This document shows, one piece after another, positions 1 to 8,500 of a stretch of DNA of 15,056 nt. Numbering within the stretch: the first letter of the stretch is position 1; every line of letters starts with the position of its first letter. The stretch comes from Saprospiraceae bacterium UBA2365. GTDB taxonomy: Bacteria; Bacteroidota; Bacteroidia; Chitinophagales; Saprospiraceae. The notes under the pieces are model-generated. The model searched no databases. It was not told the origin of the DNA and saw only the letters and a program-made list of their open reading frames with translations. The stretch is from NCBI GenBank assembly GCA_002344345.1, contig DDTL01000135.1:1-15056 (forward strand). The letters are read 5' to 3'. The position numbers were made by a program, and so were the translations under genes.

Positions 1-128
1 ATCAAGTTTCATTAAGGCGATTGTACTGACGAGGCTTTGTGACAAGTAATTACATATTGTTCATTTATTCAAGCCTGTCAGCATACATTAGTGCCCGCAC
101 CGCTCACTCCCGGGCTTGCATGCTTTTT

Positions 129-160
129 TATACTGACGTTATGAGACATAAGTCAGTATA
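129..160. repeat. Near-perfect hairpin (14 bp stem)
   Basis: The 9-base arm tatactgac (129-137) pairs with gtcagtata (152-160). Inside it ttatg (139-143) pairs with cataa (147-151), with one bulged G at 138 and a 3-base loop aga. The stem is 14 bp long. A T-run lies only on the 5' side in plus orientation, and on the minus strand the stem is followed by A residues, so it does not fit a classical intrinsic terminator in either direction. It may be a REP-like element or a protein-binding palindrome. Confidence 0.7.
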
Positions 161-410
161 ACGCAATTCCAGCCCTTCGTTCACTATCGCTGGTAATGAA
201 ACTTTCCATGCATTGCTTCGTTGAAAATAATACATTCCTAAATAATTAACAACAAGTAAGATTTTAGATATTTATTCTGAAACAATTAAAGGCAGTTTTT
301 TACCTACCTGATTCTGCATTGTGTCAAAAATTCGGATAGAAAAATAAATGAAAAACCTCTGAAGCATAAAATATCACTATCCAATTTTGATCAACTAAAA
401 CTGAATTATG

Positions 411-456
411 AAAAGCACTAAAAGGTTCAAGTCAGAATAAAACCCTAAATGCTTTT
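411..456 (-). terminator. Possible terminator of wtpBC
   Basis: On the minus strand, beginning 28 nt after the wtpC stop, AAAAGCA (450-456) pairs with TGCTTTT (411-417). An inner AGGGTT/AACCTT pairing has wobble pairs and a bulge, and the loop is about 12 nt. The structure ends in CTTTT, which gives a weak U-run. The stem is imperfect and AT-rich, so this is a candidate only. Confidence 0.35.
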
Positions 457-483
457 GTAATGCCGTTTTGTAAAGGATTCTGG

Positions 484-1575
484 CTAAAAGATCAACGGCG
501 CTGAAGCTTTGAAAGAAATCCAAAGCGATTGGTTGAGCCGGACCTGAAGGGATTCATAAGACAATCTGGTGATTTTTACCCAAAAACTCATTTCTTCATT
601 TCTGAAAGCATCCACAATCGGGTATAATTCAAGTTCAAAGCCATTTTCTGTTCTGAAAACAGTCGTGACCAAGGCTTCAAAATGATTCCTCGCACTGGAA
701 TGCAAACGGGTTGAGGACAATAAGATCTGGTTGCCCGGAATTACACAGGTTGCAGGTTTTTCCGGCAATTCACCCGAATATACTACTGGCATCGAAAAAT
801 CACTGTTCTTGCTGGCACTAAGCATGAGTAAATGAAAATCAGCGGTTGATATGATATCCTTAACAATAAAATAATTCCTTTCACCACTCAGACTGGCGGT
901 AAATTGATTGGCCAATAAAGTTGAAATGTCTTTGAAAGCAGTGGAACTGATGATTTTGCCATGCTCGATGACCGTTAATTTTTCGGCTAGGGAAATGGCC
1001 TCTTCGAAATTGTGTGTAATATGCAAAATACTGACACCGAGCCCTGAGATTTTTTTTAAAAGCTTTTTTAAATCAAGTTTCAGGGAAGTATCCAATGCAG
1101 AAAATGGCTCGTCCAGCATCAACATGCTGGATTCAGTGATCAGCATCCGGGCCAAAGCAACCCGTTGTTTCTCGCCTCCTGACAGTTTATTGATGCCCCT
1201 GTCCTTCAAATGGCTGGTTCCGGTAAAGTCCAGATATTTCATCACCTTTAGTTCCACCTCATTTTTGGCTAAATGCCTGATTTTAAGTGGAAAAGCCACA
1301 TTATCAAAGACTGTCAAATGCGGAAACAGGGCAAGATCCTGAAAAAGATAGGCAATTTCTCTTTTTTGCGGAGGCAAGTGGGTGATATCTGCACCATTCA
1401 AATATATTTTACCGGTTTCTATTTTCTGAAACCCAGCGATGATATTCATCAGGAGGGTTTTACCGGATCCGGATGGGCCGAGTAGCATATGATATTCATT
1501 TTCAGCCACTACCAGGGAAATGTTATCCAGCGAAAACCCGGAAAACTTAATACTGACATTTTTCAACTCAAGCAT
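484..1575 (-). CDS. wtpC: ABC transporter ATP-binding protein, tungstate/molybdate type
   Basis: This is the cytoplasmic ATPase of the oxyanion importer; it hydrolyses ATP to drive transport through the WtpB permease. The nucleotide-binding domain is complete: Walker A GPSGSGKT (residues 33-40), Q-loop glutamine 79, signature LSGGEKQ (131-137), Walker B LMLDEP (152-157), D-loop SALD and switch histidine 188. After about residue 230 comes a C-terminal regulatory part, in which residues 275-357 resemble a TOBE/oxyanion-binding domain as in ModC and WtpC. The length of 363 residues fits that family. The ATG overlaps the last 8 bases of wtpB, so translational coupling is likely. Tungstate versus molybdate cannot be decided from the ATPase; the choice rests on the WtpA-type receptor nearby. 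A sulfate- or iron-type ATPase is less likely given the permease and receptor. Confidence 0.82.
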   Translation of the reverse strand: MLELKNVSIKFSGFSLDNISLVVAENEYHMLLGPSGSGKTLLMNIIAGFQKIETGKIYLNGADITHLPPQKREIAYLFQDLALFPHLTVFDNVAFPLKIRHLAKNEVELKVMKYLDFTGTSHLKDRGINKLSGGEKQRVALARMLITESSMLMLDEPFSALDTSLKLDLKKLLKKISGLGVSILHITHNFEEAISLAEKLTVIEHGKIISSTAFKDISTLLANQFTASLSGERNYFIVKDIISTADFHLLMLSASKNSDFSMPVVYSGELPEKPATCVIPGNQILLSSTRLHSSARNHFEALVTTVFRTENGFELELYPIVDAFRNEEMSFWVKITRLSYESLQVRLNQSLWISFKASAPLIF

Positions 1576-2359
1576 CCCTGTGTTTTTTATTGGCCAGCAA
1601 ATAAAACAACAGGAAAACTGCCAGGCAGATCAATACAAAAATCACGGCTACCGGCCTGGCATATTCAAGACCGAATGAAGTAAACCGGTCATAGATCAAA
1701 ATGGGTGTGATGGTTGGAAAATAAGCGAGCATGATCACTGCACCAAACTCACTGATCCCGCGAGAAAACATCAGTATCAGACCGGAGAAAACAGATGTTT
1801 TAGCGAGTGGAAGCGAGATACGGCTAAAAACCTGCCATCCGGATGCCCCGAGATTCAAGGCGGCGTTTTCCAGATTTTTCGGAATTTCAGAAAAACCGTT
1901 CACTGCAGATATGACCAGGAAAGGCAGACTGACATAAGCCATGGCAGCACCGATTCCCCAGGGGCTGTCGATGAAACTGATGCCGATTTGAGAGGCCATT
2001 TTGCCTAAAACAGAATTTCTGGAAACAAGTCCCAATACAGCAATCCCGGCTGCTGAATGCGGTATAACTATTGGAATGCTTATGATGCCCATCAATAAAT
2101 TTCGGACCCAACCTGAAGTTTTGGATATCAGATAAGCCAGCGGAATGGCAAAAAATGCGAATATAAGGGTGGTGATGAGTGAAACCGACAAAGTGATCAT
2201 AATGCTGGCTCTGACATCCTGATCCCTGGCCGTGGCAAACAACAGGTTCATCTCTGTGGCCCAAAACATATTGATCACAGGTGCAATGATGAACATCAAA
2301 GCCAAGCCTCCGAAAAAGTAAAACAGGAGATTTTTGTTGGAATATCGCACACTTTTCAT
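1568..2359 (-). CDS. wtpB: ABC transporter permease, tungstate/molybdate type
   Basis: Inner-membrane channel subunit of the tungstate/molybdate importer. I place the start at the ATG at 2359 (263 residues); an upstream in-frame TTG at 2380 would add seven residues. Hydrophobic segments lie near residues 12-32, 52-75, 85-112, 130-150, 187-205 and 235-256. Between the fourth and fifth is the cytoplasmic EAA loop (about residues 164-184, with ENAALNLGAS), which docks on the ATPase. This is the layout of the BPD_transp_1 family (CysW/ModB/WtpB type). A TAnnTTTG-like box (2368-2375, minus strand) lies 9 nt upstream of the ATG, which would imply a very short leader if it is a real promoter. The gene overlaps wtpC by 8 bp, so the two must be co-transcribed. 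The receptor gene wtpA lies upstream, beyond truC. Confidence 0.8.
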   Translation of the reverse strand: MKSVRYSNKNLLFYFFGGLALMFIIAPVINMFWATEMNLLFATARDQDVRASIMITLSVSLITTLIFAFFAIPLAYLISKTSGWVRNLLMGIISIPIVIPHSAAGIAVLGLVSRNSVLGKMASQIGISFIDSPWGIGAAMAYVSLPFLVISAVNGFSEIPKNLENAALNLGASGWQVFSRISLPLAKTSVFSGLILMFSRGISEFGAVIMLAYFPTITPILIYDRFTSFGLEYARPVAVIFVLICLAVFLLFYLLANKKHRDA

Positions 2360-2411
2360 TACTGGTGCAAATTTAATCAATAATTGTAATAATTCAGGTG
2401 GTCAGCTGATC

Positions 2412-2521
2412 AGTCTTTTAGTCTATAGGGTTTGAGACAGCTTTTAGCAAAATACACTGTAATTGCTGTATAAATTGAAGCATGCATACATCATAGGCAA
2501 AAAGCTAAAGACTAAAAGACT
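2412..2521. repeat. 13-bp inverted repeat pair, arms 84 bp apart
   Basis: The 13 bases agtcttttagtct (2412-2424) recur as the exact reverse complement agactaaaagact at 2509-2521. The arms lie just upstream of wtpB and enclose 84 bases without an open frame. This could be the terminal inverted repeats of a very small MITE-like insertion, or a paired operator. No flanking target duplication is evident. Confidence 0.5.
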
Positions 2522-2552
2522 TTCAACATAAACAATTACTGTTGTGTTGGCA

Positions 2553-2688
2553 ATAAATTGCCGGCTGCTTTAGCTGCCGGATATATTTGAGATATTGCAT
2601 CGGTTTTAGCCAAAAACTTATGAACATTTGGCTAAAGCCTGGTTTAATAATTCTATATCATCCACCCCATAAATGGGGCGGCAATTGA
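2553..2688. repeat. Multi-hairpin intergenic repeat element
   Basis: Three hairpins follow each other. The first is 2561-2580 (ccggc..gccgg arms, one internal mismatch). The second is 2602-2639 (13-base arms with one non-Watson-Crick position, 12-base loop). The third is 2665-2678 (cccca..tgggg). The block is bounded by aattgccg on the left and by gcggcaattga on the right, which gives a short inverted terminal motif. From memory, similar palindromic elements ending in a CAATTGA motif are scattered between genes in many Bacteroidota genomes; that recollection is not verified here. It fills most of the spacer between truC and wtpB. Confidence 0.6.
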
Positions 2689-2777
2689 ACAAGTGCGTCA
2701 AAATTAACTCAACATAACAACTACAATAATTGTAAATATTCAGGTCTATAGGCTTTCAGGTGGTTATTGTTCAGATT

Positions 2778-2830
2778 GGTTGGGATGCGAATGCAAAGAA
2801 AAATACAAGTCTGAAGTTGTAAACTTCACC
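2778..2830 (-). terminator. Partial dispersed-repeat copy C with terminator-like hairpin behind truC
   Basis: On the minus strand, TGAAGTT-TAC-AACTTCA (2812-2828) lies 45 nt after the truC stop and is followed by GACTTGTATTTTTC, a stem plus a T-rich tract. The flanking sequence (2778-2812) matches the repeat copies at 8999-9130 and 10059-10187 with a few substitutions. The stem has only 7 bp and is AT-rich, so termination strength is uncertain. Confidence 0.5.
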
Positions 2831-2872
2831 CAACTGGCAACATTGAAATTCAATTTATCCCGGGGAATAATT

Positions 2873-3580
2873 CTAATCAGGTAGTGTTAAACCGGTAATT
2901 TTTAAGCCTTCAGCAAAAGCCGGATCAAAAGGCGCTTTGATATTCAGTTGAATACCCAAAGTCGGATGACGGAAATTCAATTCAGCGGCATGAAGAAACA
3001 TACGCGTCAGGCTAAAATGATCCCTGAAATAGCTGTTGTGCTTGACATCTCCATGTTTTTTATCACCGATGACAGGATGTCGAAGATGTGCGAAGTGTTT
3101 CCTGATCTGGTGTCTCCGCCCTGTCAGGGGAATGATCTCTGCCAGGCTGAATCTTGCGGTCTGGTACCGCAAACCGATGGGCACAGGAATTTCTGCGCGG
3201 GATAGGCAGGTATAACTGGTCAGGGCTGATTTAGACACGGGTTGTTTTGATTCGGGATCAGCCAATGCATGGTCAATTACACCCTGATCCGGAATCCAGC
3301 CTCGTAGAATAGCCAGATAGTTTTTCTCAACTTTATGTTCTGCAAACAAATGGTTAACTGCAGCCGCTGTATGCTCATTTTTCCCAAAAACCACAGCGCC
3401 TGAAGTAGCTCTGTCCAGACGGTGGGTGGTATATATTCTGTAGCCCAATTGTATCCTCAGTTTTTGCAGTAAAAACACGGAATCCTCACTCAACCTGGAA
3501 CGATGCATCAACAATCCGGGAGGCTTATTGACAGCGATGAGATCTTCATCTTCGTACAATATTTCTATCTCATCGCGCAT
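2873..3580 (-). CDS. truC: tRNA pseudouridine(65) synthase TruC
   Basis: Isomerises uridine to pseudouridine in RNA; by family, the target is U65 in the acceptor/T-stem of certain tRNAs. The 235-residue product opens with EILYEDEDLIAVNKPPG (family motif I), then H53-R-L-D56-R-A-T-S-G, where D56 is the catalytic aspartate of the RluA superfamily. The late motif is GRRHQIRKHFAHLRHPVIGD (residues 154-173), followed by KKHGD. The early HRS after the NKP.G motif and the HLRHPIIGD-like block match E. coli TruC much more closely than RluA, RluC or RluD, and there is no N-terminal S4 domain, as expected. It is slightly shorter than E. coli TruC (about 260), with the difference at the C-terminus. It starts 37 bp after the wtpA stop, so it is probably transcribed with that unrelated receptor gene. 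Confidence 0.88.
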   Translation of the reverse strand: MRDEIEILYEDEDLIAVNKPPGLLMHRSRLSEDSVFLLQKLRIQLGYRIYTTHRLDRATSGAVVFGKNEHTAAAVNHLFAEHKVEKNYLAILRGWIPDQGVIDHALADPESKQPVSKSALTSYTCLSRAEIPVPIGLRYQTARFSLAEIIPLTGRRHQIRKHFAHLRHPVIGDKKHGDVKHNSYFRDHFSLTRMFLHAAELNFRHPTLGIQLNIKAPFDPAFAEGLKITGLTLPD

Positions 3581-3617
3581 TCTTAGAACTTTTTAGAATC
3601 AGGGAGTTTCATTTTTT

Positions 3618-4571
3618 TCAAGGTGTGAAATCCGGAGCAAGTTCCTGATACCGGGGATCGAGAAATTGGATGGTTTTCATCCCGTTTTTCTGGAAAATTT
3701 TCCCTCCCTTTTCCGGATCTGTAACAAAACGGATAAACTCCAATGCGCCCTCAGGATTTTCTGCATTTTCTGGTATGCTAAAACTATACAGGATGGACGA
3801 TCCCTTGATTTCTGTCAGGTCACCCGGTTTTTTACCCCTGACTTTGACACTCACCTGCCCATACCATTCCTCCAGTTTCGGATCACTCAGATTCAACTCA
3901 TCCGGCAATTCAACGAATCTGAGCTGGTGTTGTATGGCCACTGATTTATAAATGAACAAATAGTCTATATTGCCACTGTGGAGCAGCGATAACAGATCCA
4001 CTTCTTTTGGTCGGATCACCGAATTATCCAGGCCGGTCAGTTTTTCAGCTAAACCAGGCATATGATAGAATTTTTCTGCCAGTTTGAACATAAAAATCGT
4101 CCGGTAACCGCATGGGTCTGCATTGGGATCAGAACGTCCAATGAATACGCCTTCTTCCTGTATGAGCTGATACCAATTGTCAGCAGTGATCTTTGCGGCA
4201 TTTTTTGAACCATCTGAATAAGCGATCACCATTTCATTGGATGCAAAGCCGTATTGCCAATCTGTATGATCAGGGATCAGCAGATTTTCAATCACCAGGT
4301 AATCTGCCACAGCTATCAGATCGCAGTTTTTATCGAGGTCTGTGATTTTCCGTGCTGCATCTACACTTCCTGATGATTCCATCTTAGGATTGAACCCGGG
4401 ATGCTCGATCTTAAATGAATCTGCAAGTTCCTTAAATGGTACTGAAAGGCTGCCGGCGTGGAAAATGGTGATATCCGGTGACGAATGTTCTGATGATGTG
4501 TTTTTACATGCCAGCATTATGAGTAAAATCAACAGGCTGGTCAATTTTAAAATAGTCTTGGTAATTGTCAT
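3618..4571 (-). CDS. wtpA: Tungstate/molybdate ABC transporter substrate-binding lipoprotein
   Basis: Extracytoplasmic receptor that captures tungstate or molybdate and delivers it to WtpB. The first 22 residues form a lipoprotein signal: a basic start, a leucine-rich core and the lipobox IMLAC with C22 as the lipidated residue. The mature part begins with DITIFHAGSLSVPF, the oxyanion-binding entry of WtpA/ModA proteins. Later it carries SSGSVDAARKI, the D-L-I-A-V-A-D-Y block and GRSDPNADPCGYRT, the last being characteristic of the WtpA branch rather than classical ModA. The 317-residue length is typical. The ATG at 4571 leaves a leader of about 65 nt to a -7 box at 4645-4652. The permease and ATPase genes are not adjacent but lie beyond truC, about 1.2 kb downstream. 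Preference for tungstate over molybdate is inferred from family resemblance only. Confidence 0.85.
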   Translation of the reverse strand: MTITKTILKLTSLLILLIMLACKNTSSEHSSPDITIFHAGSLSVPFKELADSFKIEHPGFNPKMESSGSVDAARKITDLDKNCDLIAVADYLVIENLLIPDHTDWQYGFASNEMVIAYSDGSKNAAKITADNWYQLIQEEGVFIGRSDPNADPCGYRTIFMFKLAEKFYHMPGLAEKLTGLDNSVIRPKEVDLLSLLHSGNIDYLFIYKSVAIQHQLRFVELPDELNLSDPKLEEWYGQVSVKVRGKKPGDLTEIKGSSILYSFSIPENAENPEGALEFIRFVTDPEKGGKIFQKNGMKTIQFLDPRYQELAPDFTP

Positions 4572-4644
4572 TTCATTTTACTGTGAAAAGTGATAAATTC
4601 TTAAATCGCATGAACGTTCCAGAAAATTCTTTAAAACAGAAATG

Positions 4645-4652
4645 CAAATATA
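4645..4652 (-). promoter_or_regulatory. Putative -7 box upstream of wtpA
   Basis: The minus strand reads TATATTTG, an exact match to the Bacteroidota TAnnTTTG -7 element, placed 74 nt before the wtpA ATG. A clear TTTG -33 element at the usual spacing is not visible, since the nearest TTTG is only 12 nt upstream. No molybdate/tungstate operator or riboswitch was recognised. Confidence 0.4.
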
Positions 4653-4720
4653 GGTTTGTAAAATCAAAAAGAGATCAGGGCTGACATTATTATTGGCAGA
4701 TTTGAACCGAAAGTAACAGG

Positions 4721-4852
4721 CATGCAACGGTTTGCAGCTTGGTGTAGTGGTGGATTAATTCCACAAATGTTGATACGAAGCACACACTTAAAATATAGCA
4801 CAAATGTTCATACGAAGAACCTCACCCACCATTACTCCAAACCGCTGTTATC
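4721..4852. repeat. Long imperfect hairpin, attC-like, next to the R-M cassette
   Basis: The left arm (4724-4753, with aacggtttgcag and gtagtggtgg) and right arm (4826-4850, with ccaccattac and caaaccgctgtta) are imperfect reverse complements with unpaired bases, enclosing about 70 bases. Inside are two direct copies of a 19-base motif, cacaaatgttgatacgaag (4762-4780) and the same with one change (4799-4817). A long, imperfect, self-complementary site with short conserved ends at a gene-cassette boundary recalls integron attC sites, but canonical GTTRRRY/RYYYAAC cores are not intact. Together with the hairpin at 4912-4945 this fills the non-coding stretch between wtpA and the nuclease gene. 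Confidence 0.5.
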
Positions 4853-4911
4853 GCTTCGGTGTTCTTTTTCGTCCGTTTGTTTATCGGTCGTTTTGGTCGT
4901 GCGATTGGGCA

Positions 4912-4945
4912 GACACACTCTTTACCAAGTTTTGGTTTGTGTGTC
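4912..4945. repeat. Two-step hairpin
   Basis: gacacac (4912-4918) pairs with gtgtgtc (4939-4945), and inside it accaa (4924-4928) pairs with ttggt (4932-4936) around a 3-base loop. It lies about 50 nt beyond the stop of the nuclease-like gene on the minus strand. No T-run follows on either strand, so it is not a standard terminator. Confidence 0.45.
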
Positions 4946-4997
4946 AGCTGATGCGAGACTTGGCAATATGTGTGGCTTTGAAGCATTGGCATCAGTT

Positions 4998-5585
4998 TCA
5001 AATTGTCGTAAAGTCAAATATCAAGTGTTTCAATGTTTCTATTTCAGAATGATTTGATTCAAAATAGTTCCTTATAACCTTATGTTGAATTGGATATAAT
5101 ATTTCAGTCTTTCTGTTATATTTATTTAATAATGAATTTATTCCTATAATAGTTTTTTCTGTTTCTCCCTCAAGTAAATACCCAATTAAGTTACCGTTTT
5201 GATATTTTTTGGATTTGAAATTTCCTATTCCAGTGTCTATGTATCTTCGTTTTAATGAATAGCTACTTTCTTTTAGGTTCTTGGCTTCCATAAAATATTC
5301 ATGTCGTTCTGATTTCGAAAAAACGGAAAACACAAAATCTATTCTTGATAATTTGTCGGCATACCCCTTTTCTAGTTCTTCATTTGGGTTAAAATTTTTA
5401 TTTTCGGTCTTACAAAAAATTCTATGCTTTATAGAAACAGGGTTTTGCCTTATATAATGATTCAATAACTCTGAAAAATCATTTTCGTCCCAATCAAGCT
5501 TAAATCTTTTTTCTTCCATTGACGTCTGATATGCATCATTAATTAACCGAAAAAAAATATTTTGATAAGTCTCGCTAAGCTTCAT
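4998..5585 (-). CDS. Putative PD-(D/E)XK restriction nuclease partner of the adjacent methylase
   Basis: Unnamed small protein, 195 residues from the ATG at 5585. A second ATG at 5597 would add four residues and lengthen the overlap with the methylase gene. The key signature is R-I-D83-F-V-F followed, 17 residues later, by F-M-E100-A-K102, the spacing of a D...ExK metal-dependent nuclease core. It then has RRYIDTGIGNFKSKKYQNG, a pattern I associate with nuclease-like proteins of R-M loci. There is no signal peptide or membrane segment, so it is probably cytoplasmic. The start lies inside the 3' end of the 1060-residue methylase gene, so the two are translationally coupled, and a functional partnership is the natural reading. 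It may cleave DNA lacking the methylase's mark. The terminal coding bases run into the repeat-rich spacer, so the native C-terminus could differ in relatives. The nuclease call is from motifs only. Confidence 0.6.
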   Translation of the reverse strand: MKLSETYQNIFFRLINDAYQTSMEEKRFKLDWDENDFSELLNHYIRQNPVSIKHRIFCKTENKNFNPNEELEKGYADKLSRIDFVFSVFSKSERHEYFMEAKNLKESSYSLKRRYIDTGIGNFKSKKYQNGNLIGYLLEGETEKTIIGINSLLNKYNRKTEILYPIQHKVIRNYFESNHSEIETLKHLIFDFTTI

Positions 5586-8500
5586 CGTGAACCCCATTTA
5601 GCATTTCGAGTATTAGTTCAGAAGCATCTTCCAAAGCCATTGATTTTGACCAAAATCTGCGTTGATTAGGGCGAATAATAAAAATTTCACCGTGTCGACT
5701 ATAGTTAAGTTTTTTCCTGAAGTAAATGTTTGAAGCTTTTCTTTCTATTAAGGCGTATTTTTCAATTTTTTTGAGTTCAGACTCAACATTTTCTTTAGAG
5801 AATGTGATTTCTCTTTTTTTACTTTCGTGAGTTAGTTTAATCATCATCAAAGGTGATGATGAGCTAATAGGATATACTGTTGCATTAGCAAACAAATCTT
5901 GTCCTTCAAGAAATTCATTAAGTTCTGATGAAATAAGCTCAGCATATTCTTTTGGTTGGTCATTTTGTGCGGGTAAAAGTGCTTTGGATTTTTCTTGCTT
6001 GTGGAATAAATCAACGAAATAAGATATGAAATCATCTATTGACTGTCTTTCTTTAGAATCAATATTGTAAAGATTAAGTATTAATTCATTGATTTTATTT
6101 TCAATATCAATGTAATCTATATTTAAAATAGCTGTTTTTATCTTATTCTCTATCTCTTTATGCAAAAGAGTTAAATTGCTTATTGTTTTTTCATTAATAA
6201 CAATAGGGAGTTTATATATCTCATTTGGCTTAATTCTTTCCCTTTCAACTCCCCAAGAATTGGAAATTAACAGCAAAAAGTATGTGGTCAACTTAGAGTT
6301 TAAAACACTTGATAGAAAACGTAATTTATCTTTATTATCTGACTTGAAACCTAAAACGGTACTATTATATACAACTCCATTCTCAACAAAACTGAAACAA
6401 AGTTGATTGTTTTTAAACCCTTCTTTGGCAAGTAATAAAGGTCCAGAAAATAAATCTTTTCCAGTGATTCTCCGAAATGCATTTATTGAAGGTAATTCAT
6501 GAAGAGTATTCACTGAATAAAAGCTTAAGTATGTATTAATGGTATCCTTGTTTTTCAACAAAGAATTTATATTTGAAAAAGTGTCTTTACCAGTATAGAA
6601 ACGTTCGATTTTTTCTGGTCGAATGAATTTCATCGCTGAAATATCATTATCTATAATTGGTTTTTCAGTAGATTTATTAAGAGGTTGAAGTCCTACACTA
6701 TAATTAATTTTGTTTGATTTTAAATAAGTGATAACATTGTTTTTTTGTTCTAACAATCTATTTATCAACTCCCAATCATTCATCCCACCCCACATTGCCA
6801 CTTTCCAAATTTTACTGTCGGGCTTTTGACATTCCTCTCTTGGAAGAAATTTTAAGTCTGTGGAGTCAATACAAAGTCCTTCTATAATATTTGAACGCAC
6901 ATAAGTTTTTGGGGCATAGTAGGCTATGGTTTTGCTTGGATTTTCTTCCTCCTTTTTGTAATACACAATACTGATTGGGCCTGTTGCATCTCCAAACAAT
7001 TGACCACCAAACCTTTTAGGAGCCTTTCTCAGGATTGAAAAGTTGAAGACCTTTTCTACATAGCACTTATTAAACAACCATTTTCTGAAGTTTTGAAATG
7101 TACTACCAGTGTTTGTTAAAACTTTAGTATTGAAAATTAAAGCTATTTCACCTTCTGGAGCAAAGTCTATGGCTTTATGAAGAAATGGCAAAACCATTTC
7201 TTTAGCGAATTTGTGTTTATCACAATAAATCCTAAGGTTCGTATGTTTGGCCGCAATGTCTTTGTCTTTTGACAGCAATTGACCAAATGGTGGATTCCCC
7301 ACTACTAATTGAAAGTTCTTAAGGATTATTTCGTTTGATAAGTCAGAAATAGTATCTCTTAGATAAAGATTATAACCTTGCTTTTCAGAATTTGTTTCGT
7401 TTGGGTCGTTTATTAAATAGGGCAATTGAAACTCTTCTTTCTGCCATAAATCCTTTGGATTTAGTTTGTCAACAAGTGCCAAATACAAACTAAATGCTGC
7501 AACTCTGATTGCTTTTGGATTTATTTCAATTCCAAAAATATTTTGTTTTAATAAATCAACAAGAGTTTTAAAGTCTGTTAGTTTATCAATATTGTTGGCA
7601 TTTTCAAATCTCGTTACTATTCTATTGAAGCTTTGCACCAAAAAAATTCCCGACCCACAACTTGGATCCAAAATTTTTACTCTATACTCCTTATCAGATT
7701 CTTTTATTGGCAATTTATCATTTAAGATAAACTCTACTAAGGCGGGTGGGGTGTAATAAGCACCTGAATCTTCTTTTATTGAACCCTCCGTTTCTGCTAA
7801 GAAATTTTCATAAATCTCACTGATTAACTCTATCTGAATAATTCTAAAGTTGAAGATCCTAAATTGTTTCCAATCATCATCAAACAATTGTTTAGAGTCA
7901 AACTTCTCCCTACCTCTTATAAAGCATAGTTTTATAATATTAAGCTGTTCGTTGTTAAGTCTTTTTTCTGACTGCTCAATGGAGAATACATTCCCATTAA
8001 AATGATATGCTAATTTTTCAAAAAGTTTATAAGTTGCTTCACTATCATCAAGAATATCAAAGTAGGATTCTGCATTCTCTCTAAATTGAGAATAGAATGT
8101 TTTATCAGCGGCTTCTCTATCTTCGAGATATAATAGAAACAGAGAACGAAGAATTACTTTATGGACAACTTCAGTATCAATACCTTGACCATTAAGTACA
8201 TTAGTAACATTTACAAAACTCTTTACTAAATATTCATCTACCCTCTTCTGTAAATTTATTTTGTCTCTTATAAACTGTGCTTCTGGTAAAGTCCATATAA
8301 TTCCTGTGTCAATGGCGATGCGGGAGAAAAGCTTATTGAGTTCTTCAAGTTGATTTTTGTCAGAGTAAGTGTATATTTCCAGGTTTTTCAGCCCCTTTTC
8401 GTAATCAATGCTCTCTTTGGTTTTAATCAGGGGTTTTTCTGAACAATTGTAAATGCGAATTTCTGTTTCAGAATAAACGTATAAAAACAACACCCTTTTA

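Larger units (their letters stand above)
1..483. other. Non-coding left edge downstream of wtpC
   Basis: No convincing gene is visible on either strand over these 483 bases. The stretch holds a strong hairpin at 129-160 and a weaker terminator-like structure at 411-456, both listed separately. The rest is AT-rich and without recognisable coding signal. No tRNA clover-leaf or IS terminal repeat was recognised. Confidence 0.6.

Noticed and set aside
411..456. Riboswitch (for example a molybdenum cofactor type) near the wtp genes
   Set aside because: The structure is downstream of wtpC, simple and imperfect; no complex conserved fold was recognised there or in the wtpA and wtpB leaders.
908..1342. 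144-codon plus-strand open frame opposite wtpC
   Set aside because: It lies entirely antisense to a clear ABC ATPase with all motifs, and its translation resembles no protein.
4722..5057. 111-codon plus-strand open frame across the hairpin region
   Set aside because: It spans the long inverted repeat and the end of the nuclease gene; composition and translation look non-coding.
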